DNA of 5,235 nt, taken from the NCBI GenBank assembly GCA_021798675.1, contig JAJZGE010000186.1, positions 1 through 5,235 of the forward strand, read 5' to 3'. The DNA is from Pseudomonadota bacterium. GTDB taxonomy: Bacteria; Pseudomonadota; Gammaproteobacteria; Xanthomonadales; Rhodanobacteraceae. The notes below the pieces were generated by a model that had not been told where the DNA came from, made no database searches, and was given only the letters and a program-made list of their open reading frames with translations. How positions within the stretch are numbered: the stretch's first letter is position 1; every line of letters starts with the position of its first letter. This document shows, one piece after another, positions 1 to 5,235 of the stretch. The position numbers and the translations under genes are program-made.

Positions 1-3000
1 CGCCGTTGTGGAACTCGTGCACGTAGGGCCGGAGCTTCTCCGGGCACATGCCGAAGAACACCCATTCCACCTCGTCGGCCAGGTCGCGCACCACGTCAGC
101 GATCAGTTCCAGGTCGCCGCGGTGGCTGCTGCCGCCGCCCCAGCCCACGCGCGGCTTGGCGCCCTTGCGGCGCTCGCCGCGCAAGCCCTCCCACCAGTTC
201 ACCGGTAGGCGATTGGGTACCACACGGATATCGTCGTGCAGGTCGGCAAACGCTTCCGCCAGCGGCTCGGTGGACACCACGAAGCGGTCGGCCAGCGCCA
301 CCGCCTTGCGCAGCGATTTCATGATGTCCTTGGGCATATGGGCGCGGTGCACGCTCTTCAGTGGCACGTTGGGCATGTAGTCGTCCAGTTCGTACACCTT
401 GAAGGCGCGGCTGAACTCGCGGTAGCCGCGCATCGTTTCGAGCTGGCCGTCGGTGTACTGGCGCTGCAGGACCAAGCTGGTGGGCGCGAAGCGTTCCAGC
501 ATGACCGGCGGCAGGTGCGCCGAAGCGATCATGCCCTCGGCCAATCCCTCGCGCTCCATGGAAAGGTAGGGCTGCATCACCCGATAGTGGCCGCAGCCGG
601 TTTCGTCGGCGGCGATGCAGAACATCCGCGGCAGCCCCGGTTGCGCGAGCGGCTGCCAGGCGGCGGCGCGGATCGGGTCGAGGTCGAAGCCCGGCGGTGC
701 CAGGCTCAGGTTGCGGTTGTAGGCGGGATCGCGCGCCAGCAGCGGCAGCCACTTGCGGTACATCGTCGCCTGTTCGCCCTTGAAGCGGGCCACATTGGCT
801 GCCCGCGCAGTCTTTTCCGAGACCTTCTGGCTGACGTTGCTCTCGTGCATCAGCTTGGCGTGGGGTGTCCACACGGTGAGATAACCAGCCTGCTGCGTCC
901 TCAGGCAGAGGTCGACGTCGTTGTAGGAGACCTTGAAATCCCGCTCGTCCAGCCCGCCCACTTCTTCGTAGACCGACTTGCGGATCATCATGCAGGCGGC
1001 GGTGACCGCGGTGTAGTTCTGGTCCACCTGCAGTCGGTGCATGTAGCCCGGCGCGTCCATCGCCTCGCCCACGTACGGATGGTCGGCGGGTCCGTTCATG
1101 CCGAGCAGCACGCCGCCGTGCTGGATGCGTCCGTCGGGGAAATGCAGCTTGGCGCCAACGATGCCCACCTCGGGGCGCTGCGCATGGTTGAGCAGCCCCT
1201 CGATCCAGTCCGCGTGCAGCACCGCCGTATCGTTGTTGAGCAGGATCAGGTACTCGCCGCGTGCCTGTGCGGCGGCGAAATTGTTGATCGCGGAGTAGTT
1301 GAACGGATGCGGCCAGCGCAGCACGCGCAGCTGCGGGTTGTTCAGGCGTTCGATGCCGTCCAGGTAGGCGCAGGCCGCCGGGTCGCGGCTGTCGTTGTCC
1401 ACGATCAGCAGTTCGTAGTTCCGGTAACTGGTCTTGGCGAGCAGGCTGTCGATCAGGCCGTTGAGCATCGGCAACTGGTCGCGGGTGGGGATGATGATGG
1501 ACACCGGCGGCTGGCGCTGGTGCAGGTAGACGACGCGGTGCGAGCCGGCCAGCACGCCAGGATGGATCTCGTGCGCGACACCCAGGCGCTCGAGGTGGCC
1601 GGCCAGCGCCTGTCGGACCAGCGGCGCGATATCGGGTGCGGCCAGCCAGGCCCCAAACGGCAGGGAAGCATGCAGGATCGGCTCGGCGACATGCCCGATG
1701 GTGTTCAGGCCGAACTGCTCGATGCACCGGAACACATGCGCATAGGCCGCCATCGCGCCGACTTGCGGCTGCAGCCCGCCGATGGCGAGCAGCGGCTGGC
1801 GGCGCATCGCCAGCATGCGCCCTATGTAGGGGTAGCTGCGCAGCAGGTCGAGGTTGACGTCCGGCTTGAAGATGGGGTCGACGGGGCCTTCGGGGAGCCA
1901 GCTGTCCTCGTCGGCGTAGCAACAGCTCAGATCCGGGTTGGCGGCGGACTGGTCGGCCAGCAGCAGCAGGGCGTCGTCCGCCAGCACATCGCCGGCTTCG
2001 AGCGGCAGTATCCATTCGGCCGTGCTGGCGGCGACGACGTCGTTGCAGGTTTCGGCCCAGCCGGCACCCAGCGGATGCATGCGGATGTGATCCGGCAGGG
2101 CGATGCCGGGTTCGCCAAGCACGGTAATCGCCTGCGCCGGCAGCGACTGGCTTGCCAGCGACTGCAGCGTGCGCTCCAACTGCTTGGCATCGCCGGTGCC
2201 GGCCACCAGTACGTGGAAGCTGCACAAATCGCCGATGCGCGCGCGCGCTGCTGCGACGCGGGCGGCGGGGAGTTGCTGCGATCCCAGCCAGCGGCGGTAG
2301 CGCTCCTCGGGCGTGGCCGCCATCGACGCGATGTCGCCGCCGGTTTCCTTGCGCCACGCCATCATGCGGTTGTCGGACAGCTTGTCGAGCAGGGTATCCA
2401 GCAACTCCACCCGTTGTGCCGCGATGTCCGGATCGATCTCGATGCGAGGCAACTTGGCGGCGCGCGCGTAGAGTGCGTCCACCTGCCCCTGGAACTGCGC
2501 TTCACCGTGCAGCAGGCGCACGATCTGGGTGAACAGTTCGCTGCGCTCGGCACGCAGCGACGGCGAGTCGAGCAGCTCGCGCAGGGCCTGGCGGAAGGCC
2601 TCGACGTCGTGCCAGACGTGCAGCGGCATTGGCAGGGTGCTGCTGTTGATCGTGAAACCGCTGTCGCTCCAGTCCCGCGGGCAGTACTTCAGGATGGGTT
2701 TGCCGGCTGCGACGGCCTCGCCGACCGCCGAACCCGAGGCGAAGGGGAACGCGTCCAGGTAGACGTCGCAGGCAAGGTAGGCCGCTTGCAACACGTCCCG
2801 CTGATCGATGACGCCGGCCAGGTGGACGCGGCCCGGGAAGTCGGTCGAAAGGTTGGTGCCCGGCGGGTCGACGCTGGGACCGACCAGCAACAGGTGGAGA
2901 TCGGTGCGCTCTTCCAGCACCGGTGCCAGCAACGCAGCCAGCGACTGGCCATCGATCGGCGCGTACTTGTAGGCGGCGCCGCAGGACATCAGCAGCGGGG

Positions 3001-3781
3001 CGTCTGCCGGTATGCCGTACTTCGTGCGGATGTCGATGTCCGCGGCCAGGGCCGGGATGTCGAAATCGACCGGCGTGCGCAGCCAGCTGATCTGGGCCGG
3101 CGAGATGCCGCGACGTCCGGACGCGATGCGCATGCCGTCGCCGTGCAGGCCGGCCACCAGGTTGGCGACGCTGGCGCCGATCCAGAACACGTGGTTGGCG
3201 TGGTCCTCCAGCACGACGGGCGGCGGCTCGTCCATGCCGGCCAGTGCGACCACCGGCAGCGGGTCGTTGGGATGGATGTGCAGCACCGCCAGGTCGGCGC
3301 TGGCCAACTGCTGGCGCAGCGCGAGCACGCGCTCCACGTCGTTGTCCTGCTGAATCACCACCAGCGCGGTCTGCCGCTGCTCGACCATGGCGCCGACCGC
3401 TGGAGGTATGCGCACGTTGCCCTGGCTGGTGAGTACCAACGTGTGCGAAGAGTGCTTGTCCAGCGCGATCCATTGGCAGGCCAGCTTGGTGTGGCCTCCC
3501 ATGCTGTAGGCCTGCGACATCACCGTCGCCACCCGGCGTTGGCCACCTTTTAGGCGCGGACTCGATGCTCCCGACGGGATGGCGTGACCGATGCGCGCCA
3601 GCAAGGCCTCGATCCGGGGCGACGCGAAGATGCCGCAACTACGGTTCCACGCCAGCGTGGCGGCCTGGCGGGTGATGCCGATGGCGCCGTTGATGTCGTC
3701 GGCAGCCAGCGCCTTTTCCGCAGCGTCGAGCAGGTGCTGGAATTCGGCGTGGTTCTGCGCGAGTCGGTCTTCGATCTGCAT
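1..3781 (-). CDS. Giant multidomain glycosyltransferase, probably flagellin-glycosylating; 3' end outside window
   Basis: An uninterrupted minus-strand frame of 1260 codons starts at ATG 3781 and runs off the window. Residues 1-85 look helical. Residues 90-480 form a GT-B glycosyltransferase: glycine-rich loop MGGHTK (94-99), HANHVFW (194-200), strand LLLVGP ending at 302, and donor-lobe motif DAFPFASGSAVGE (343-355). Residues 505-750 are a GT2-like domain with YADED (622-626) and IFKPD (637-641). Residues 760-990 are a canonical GT2 domain: VSIIIPTRD at the start, LLNNDT (D851) as the metal/nucleotide site, and YNDVDLCLR (953-961). From about 1055 a GT4-like module begins, with CGHYR (1063-1067), YELDDYMP (1130-1137) and GWGGGSSHRGD (1213-1223); its end is missing. 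Such proteins transfer nucleotide-activated sugars in the cytoplasm, in O-antigen or flagellin glycan assembly. The divergent fliC neighbour and the sigma-54 promoter favour flagellin as target (inference). Start 3781 has AGGA 10 bases upstream; an in-frame ATG at 3823 is a weaker alternative. Donor and acceptor sugars cannot be read from the sequence. Confidence 0.93.
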   Translation of the reverse strand, partial: MQIEDRLAQNHAEFQHLLDAAEKALAADDINGAIGITRQAATLAWNRSCGIFASPRIEALLARIGHAIPSGASSPRLKGGQRRVATVMSQAYSMGGHTKLACQWIALDKHSSHTLVLTSQGNVRIPPAVGAMVEQRQTALVVIQQDNDVERVLALRQQLASADLAVLHIHPNDPLPVVALAGMDEPPPVVLEDHANHVFWIGASVANLVAGLHGDGMRIASGRRGISPAQISWLRTPVDFDIPALAADIDIRTKYGIPADAPLLMSCGAAYKYAPIDGQSLAALLAPVLEERTDLHLLLVGPSVDPPGTNLSTDFPGRVHLAGVIDQRDVLQAAYLACDVYLDAFPFASGSAVGEAVAAGKPILKYCPRDWSDSGFTINSSTLPMPLHVWHDVEAFRQALRELLDSPSLRAERSELFTQIVRLLHGEAQFQGQVDALYARAAKLPRIEIDPDIAAQRVELLDTLLDKLSDNRMMAWRKETGGDIASMAATPEERYRRWLGSQQLPAARVAAARARIGDLCSFHVLVAGTGDAKQLERTLQSLASQSLPAQAITVLGEPGIALPDHIRMHPLGAGWAETCNDVVAASTAEWILPLEAGDVLADDALLLLADQSAANPDLSCCYADEDSWLPEGPVDPIFKPDVNLDLLRSYPYIGRMLAMRRQPLLAIGGLQPQVGAMAAYAHVFRCIEQFGLNTIGHVAEPILHASLPFGAWLAAPDIAPLVRQALAGHLERLGVAHEIHPGVLAGSHRVVYLHQRQPPVSIIIPTRDQLPMLNGLIDSLLAKTSYRNYELLIVDNDSRDPAACAYLDGIERLNNPQLRVLRWPHPFNYSAINNFAAAQARGEYLILLNNDTAVLHADWIEGLLNHAQRPEVGIVGAKLHFPDGRIQHGGVLLGMNGPADHPYVGEAMDAPGYMHRLQVDQNYTAVTAACMMIRKSVYEEVGGLDERDFKVSYNDVDLCLRTQQAGYLTVWTPHAKLMHESNVSQKVSEKTARAANVARFKGEQATMYRKWLPLLARDPAYNRNLSLAPPGFDLDPIRAAAWQPLAQPGLPRMFCIAADETGCGHYRVMQPYLSMEREGLAEGMIASAHLPPVMLERFAPTSLVLQRQYTDGQLETMRGYREFSRAFKVYELDDYMPNVPLKSVHRAHMPKDIMKSLRKAVALADRFVVSTEPLAEAFADLHDDIRVVPNRLPVNWWEGLRGERRKGAKPRVGWGGGSSHRGDLELIADVVRDLADEVEWVFFGMCPEKLRPYVHEFHNG

Positions 3782-3791
3782 CGTTGCGGGT

Positions 3792-3795
3792 TCCT
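3792..3795 (-). promoter_or_regulatory. Probable ribosome binding site of the glycosyltransferase gene
   Basis: The minus strand reads AGGA followed by 10 bases and then ATG at 3781. The spacing is slightly long. The alternative in-frame ATG at 3823 has only GGAAAG about 14 bases upstream, so this site favours 3781 as the start, without excluding 3823 (which would add 14 residues). Confidence 0.5.
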
Positions 3796-3872
3796 GGGCG
3801 CGCGAAAGGACGGGACAGCTCATCCCGGTGCCGTCGACTTTCCGTCAGGCAGGGCATGTCCCGGGGTTGGGC

Positions 3873-3889
3873 AGCAAGCATGGTGCCAA
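3873..3889 (-). promoter_or_regulatory. Sigma-54 (RpoN) promoter of the glycosyltransferase gene
   Basis: The minus strand reads TTGGCACCATGCTTGCT, which matches the sigma-54 consensus YTGGCAC-N5-TTGCW at every defined position. The -24 GG and -12 GC are exactly 10 bases apart. Transcription would start about 12 bases after the -12 C, near 3862, giving a leader of about 80 bases before ATG 3781 (or about 40 before 3823). Sigma-54 promoters need an enhancer-binding activator; in polar flagellates this is normally FleQ/FlrA. No activator site could be identified. The match is seen in the sequence; use in vivo and the activator are inferred. Confidence 0.8.
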
Positions 3890-3933
3890 CCCGCGAGGCT
3901 CGCCGACTCAAGCCAGCGAGGATGGTCGCCCGG

Positions 3934-3950
3934 CGCACGATCCGTGCCAA
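3934..3950 (-). promoter_or_regulatory. Second, weaker sigma-54-like promoter element
   Basis: The minus strand reads TTGGCACG-GATC-GTGCG. The -24 element matches the extended consensus YTGGCACG fully, and the GG-to-GC spacing is the required 10 bases. The -12 element keeps TGC but has G for the first T and G for the final A/T. It lies 61 bases upstream of the consensus sigma-54 site in the same orientation. It may be a secondary start point, a non-productive RpoN binding site, or a duplicated remnant. Confidence 0.4.
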
Positions 3951-3963
3951 CCAAAAAATGATC

Positions 3964-3990
3964 TCAAGAAGCCCGTGGCGGCGCCGAAAC
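3964..3990 (+). promoter_or_regulatory. Sigma-28 (FliA) promoter of fliC
   Basis: TCAA at 3964-3967 and GCCGAAAC at 3983-3990 are separated by exactly 15 bases, matching the flagellar sigma-28 pattern TAAA-N15-GCCGATAA with one mismatch in the -35 and two in the -10. A run of six adenines (3953-3958) just upstream could act as an UP-like element. Transcription would begin near 3997, giving a leader of about 83 bases before the fliC start. Flagellin genes are the standard late-class FliA targets, so position and family knowledge agree. Confidence 0.72.
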
Positions 3991-4000
3991 TCCACCTGAG

Positions 4001-4034
4001 GCGGTTGGCACTCCGGTCTGGAGCACCGCCGGAG
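4001..4034 (+). promoter_or_regulatory. Alternative hairpins at the 5' end of the fliC leader
   Basis: Two mutually exclusive stems can be drawn. One pairs GCGGT (4001-4005) with ACCGC (4025-4029) and CTCC (4011-4014) with GGAG (4020-4023), with an asymmetric internal loop. The other pairs CTCCGG (4011-4016) with CCGGAG (4029-4034) around a 12-base loop containing a GGA. They start only a few bases after the predicted sigma-28 transcription start, so they could protect the 5' end of an abundant mRNA. No T-tract follows, so this is not a terminator. Folding was judged by eye. Confidence 0.35.
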
Positions 4035-4067
4035 AACGTATCCGACAGCTTCAAGACCGAAATCCCT

Positions 4068-4073
4068 AGGAGA
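4068..4073 (+). promoter_or_regulatory. Ribosome binding site of fliC
   Basis: AGGAGA is separated by six bases from the ATG at 4080. This strong Shine-Dalgarno fixes the flagellin start and suits a very highly expressed protein. Confidence 0.9.
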
Positions 4074-4079
4074 CAACCC

Positions 4080-5235
4080 ATGTCACTGGTCATCAACACC
4101 AATATTTCCTCGCTGAACGCGCAGAACAACCTGACGAAGTCGCAGAGCGCGTTGGCCACGGCCACCGAGCGCCTGTCTTCGGGCCTGCAGATCAACAGTG
4201 CGGCGGACAACGCGGCGGGCTTTGCGATCGCGCAGCGCTACACCACCCAGATCGGTGGCCTGGGCCAGGCGAGCCAGAACGCCTCGGACGCCATCAACCT
4301 GGCGCAGACGGCAGGCAGCGCGCTGGACCAGGTGACCGCCAACCTGCAGGCGATCCGCGACCTGGCCGTGCAGTCGGCCAACGGTACCTACAGCGCGGGC
4401 GACCGCGCGTCGATCGACAATGAAGTACAGCAGCGCCTGCAGGAAATCACCCGCATCGCCAACCAGACCACGTTCAACGGCTCGAACGTGCTGGACGGCT
4501 CGCTGGGCACCAAGAGCTTCCAGGTGGGCGCGAACGTGGGCCAGACCATCAGCGTGAGCCTGACCACCAGCGTGAAGGCCTCGGCGCTGGGCTCGGTGTC
4601 GTCCTTCGATTCGGCCAACCTGAGCGGTGCCTTCGTGAGCAGCGGCACGTCGACAGCGGCGCAGACGCTGGACCTGAGCAAGATCACCATCGCCTACACC
4701 GGTTCGGACGGCGTGACCACCGGTTCGGTCACCCTGGCCGGCACGGCGAGCAACGCACAGGGCGTGTCCGATGCGATCAATGCGGCGCTGAGCGGCAACG
4801 TGAGCGCCGCGGTAGACGGCAACGGCGGCGTGAACATCTTCTCGTCGGGCAGTTTCAAGGTGACGGACGCCGGTTCGGTGGCCTCGGGCTCCGCGTTGGG
4901 CGCTGGCTCGGCGGGCAAGATCACCGGGACGGGTGCGACCAGTGGCACGGGCACGGCCACCGGCGCCTACACCGACGGCACCGCCATCGCGGCCACCGGT
5001 TCGCTGCAGGGCGGTGACGTGAAGACGGTGAGCGATGCGAACGCGCTGATCTCGCGCATCGACGTGGCGCTGACCACGGTGAGTGACTTCTCCGCGCAGC
5101 TGGGTGCAGTGCAGAACCGCTTCCAGTCGACCATCTCCACGCTGTCGGCGCAGACGACCAACCTGCAGGCGTCGCAGTCGACGATCCAGGACGCCAACTT
5201 CGCGGCGGAGACGGCGAACCTGAGCAAGGCGCAGG
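4080..5235 (+). CDS. fliC: Flagellin (flagellar filament subunit), 3' end outside window
   Basis: Flagellin is secreted unfolded by the flagellar type III apparatus and polymerises into the filament. The window shows 385 codons starting MSLVINTNISSLNAQ, the classic flagellin N-terminus. Residues 1-140 are the conserved N-terminal D0/D1 helices, with ERLSSGLQINSAADNAAG (30-47) and LQAIRDLAVQSANG (89-102), the latter matching the filament-interface segment seen by TLR5 in other flagellins. Residues about 165-315 are the variable surface domain, rich in Ser, Thr, Gly and Ala. Residues about 316-385 are the C-terminal D1/D0 helices, ending here at LSKAQ; usual family endings suggest about 24 residues are missing. 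There is no Cys or Trp in the visible part. It has a strong Shine-Dalgarno and a FliA-type promoter. The large glycosyltransferase transcribed divergently next door suggests that the surface Ser/Thr residues are O-glycosylated (inference). Whether it is the only flagellin of the genome cannot be told. Confidence 0.97.
   Translation, partial: MSLVINTNISSLNAQNNLTKSQSALATATERLSSGLQINSAADNAAGFAIAQRYTTQIGGLGQASQNASDAINLAQTAGSALDQVTANLQAIRDLAVQSANGTYSAGDRASIDNEVQQRLQEITRIANQTTFNGSNVLDGSLGTKSFQVGANVGQTISVSLTTSVKASALGSVSSFDSANLSGAFVSSGTSTAAQTLDLSKITIAYTGSDGVTTGSVTLAGTASNAQGVSDAINAALSGNVSAAVDGNGGVNIFSSGSFKVTDAGSVASGSALGAGSAGKITGTGATSGTGTATGAYTDGTAIAATGSLQGGDVKTVSDANALISRIDVALTTVSDFSAQLGAVQNRFQSTISTLSAQTTNLQASQSTIQDANFAAETANLSKAQ

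Larger units (their letters stand above)
3883..4011. repeat. Three copies of a 9-bp word across the intergenic region
   Basis: GTGCCAACC occurs at 3883-3891 and 3944-3952, and its exact reverse complement GGTTGGCAC at 4003-4011. The first two contain the -24 elements of the leftward sigma-54 sites. The third points rightward but is followed by TCTGG at the -12 position, so it is not a complete sigma-54 promoter. The second and third copies form a perfect inverted repeat with a 50-base spacer that contains the whole sigma-28 promoter. A further imperfect inverted copy, GGGTTGGGCA at 3864-3873, can pair with TGCCAACCC at 3884-3892 with one bulged base. Confidence 0.7.

Noticed and set aside
96..2357. 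A minus-strand open frame of 753 codons in another frame
   Set aside because: The translation is an Arg/Ala/Pro/Gly-rich shadow with no domain. It overlaps the true glycosyltransferase frame, which carries the GT2 and GT4-like motifs.
236..3553. A plus-strand open frame of 1105 codons opposite the glycosyltransferase gene
   Set aside because: It is in exact complementary codon register with the real gene. It exists because the sense gene uses no TTA, CTA or TCA codons in this span, as expected in GC-rich DNA; it ends where the sense gene has a CTA codon (3551-3553). Its product is rich in His, Gln, Val and Arg with no recognisable domain, while the minus strand shows glycosyltransferase motifs throughout.
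2502..3638. A minus-strand open frame of 378 codons overlapping the N-terminal part of the glycosyltransferase
   Set aside because: Same shadow composition (Arg, Ala, Gly, Pro) and wholly inside the real gene in a different frame.
3864..3892. An inverted repeat that could be a terminator
   Set aside because: The stem (GGGTTGGGCA with TGCCAACCC, one bulge) has no T-tract on either side and lies between two divergent promoters. It largely results from the repeated TTGGCAC word.
4004..4021. A rightward sigma-54 promoter for fliC at TTGGCAC
   Set aside because: The -24 element is perfect, but the position where TTGC should be reads TCTG, so the essential -12 GC is missing. The sigma-28 element just upstream is a better fliC promoter.
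3639..4076. A minus-strand open frame of 145 codons spanning the intergenic region
   Set aside because: It overlaps the glycosyltransferase start out of frame and covers both promoters. Its Arg-rich product resembles no family I know, and no convincing ribosome binding site was seen.
4388..5227. Three consecutive antisense open frames within fliC
   Set aside because: They lie opposite unmistakable flagellin coding sequence. Their Ala/Val/Pro/Thr-rich products are what a GC-rich, Ala/Ser/Thr-rich gene gives on the other strand.

Overview
The window is GC-rich DNA from a motile Gram-negative bacterium. The flagellin sequence and the sigma-54 / sigma-28 logic of the intergenic region point to a gammaproteobacterium of the Lysobacterales (Xanthomonadales) type. 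Rhodanobacteraceae-like genera (Dyella, Luteibacter, Rhodanobacter) seem more likely than Xanthomonas itself, because the flagellin N-terminus differs from what I recall of Xanthomonas FliC. This is recognition from memory, not a database result, and the genus is uncertain.

Layout: two divergent genes share one 298-base intergenic region, and both run off the window. On the minus strand, positions 3781 to 1 hold one very long open frame of 1260 visible codons with no stop in the window. It encodes a multidomain glycosyltransferase: a GT-B module, two consecutive GT2 (GT-A) modules, and the start of a further GT4-like module. On the plus strand, positions 4080 to 5235 hold a flagellin gene (fliC), 385 visible codons, missing roughly the last two dozen residues.

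The intergenic region (3782-4079) is where the regulation is visible. A textbook sigma-54 promoter (TTGGCAC-N5-TTGCT) reads leftward into the glycosyltransferase gene, with a second, weaker sigma-54-like site 61 bases further upstream. A sigma-28 (FliA) type promoter (TCAA-N15-GCCGAAAC) reads rightward into fliC. A 9-base word containing the sigma-54 -24 element occurs three times across the region. The fliC leader can form two alternative hairpins and carries several GGA motifs.

Interpretation: large glycosyltransferases next to fliC are a known arrangement in polar flagellates, for example the fgt genes of Pseudomonas syringae. The likely reading is that the minus-strand enzyme builds or attaches the glycan on the Ser/Thr-rich surface domain of the flagellin. 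Expression order would follow the flagellar cascade: sigma-54/FleQ-class genes first (the glycosyltransferase), then sigma-28-class late genes (fliC). The substrate, the sugars and the cascade assignment are inference. I see no mobile element, CRISPR array, tRNA/rRNA or intrinsic terminator. This is a flagellin glycosylation locus of a known general type; the modular architecture of the enzyme and the promoter layout are its most notable points.
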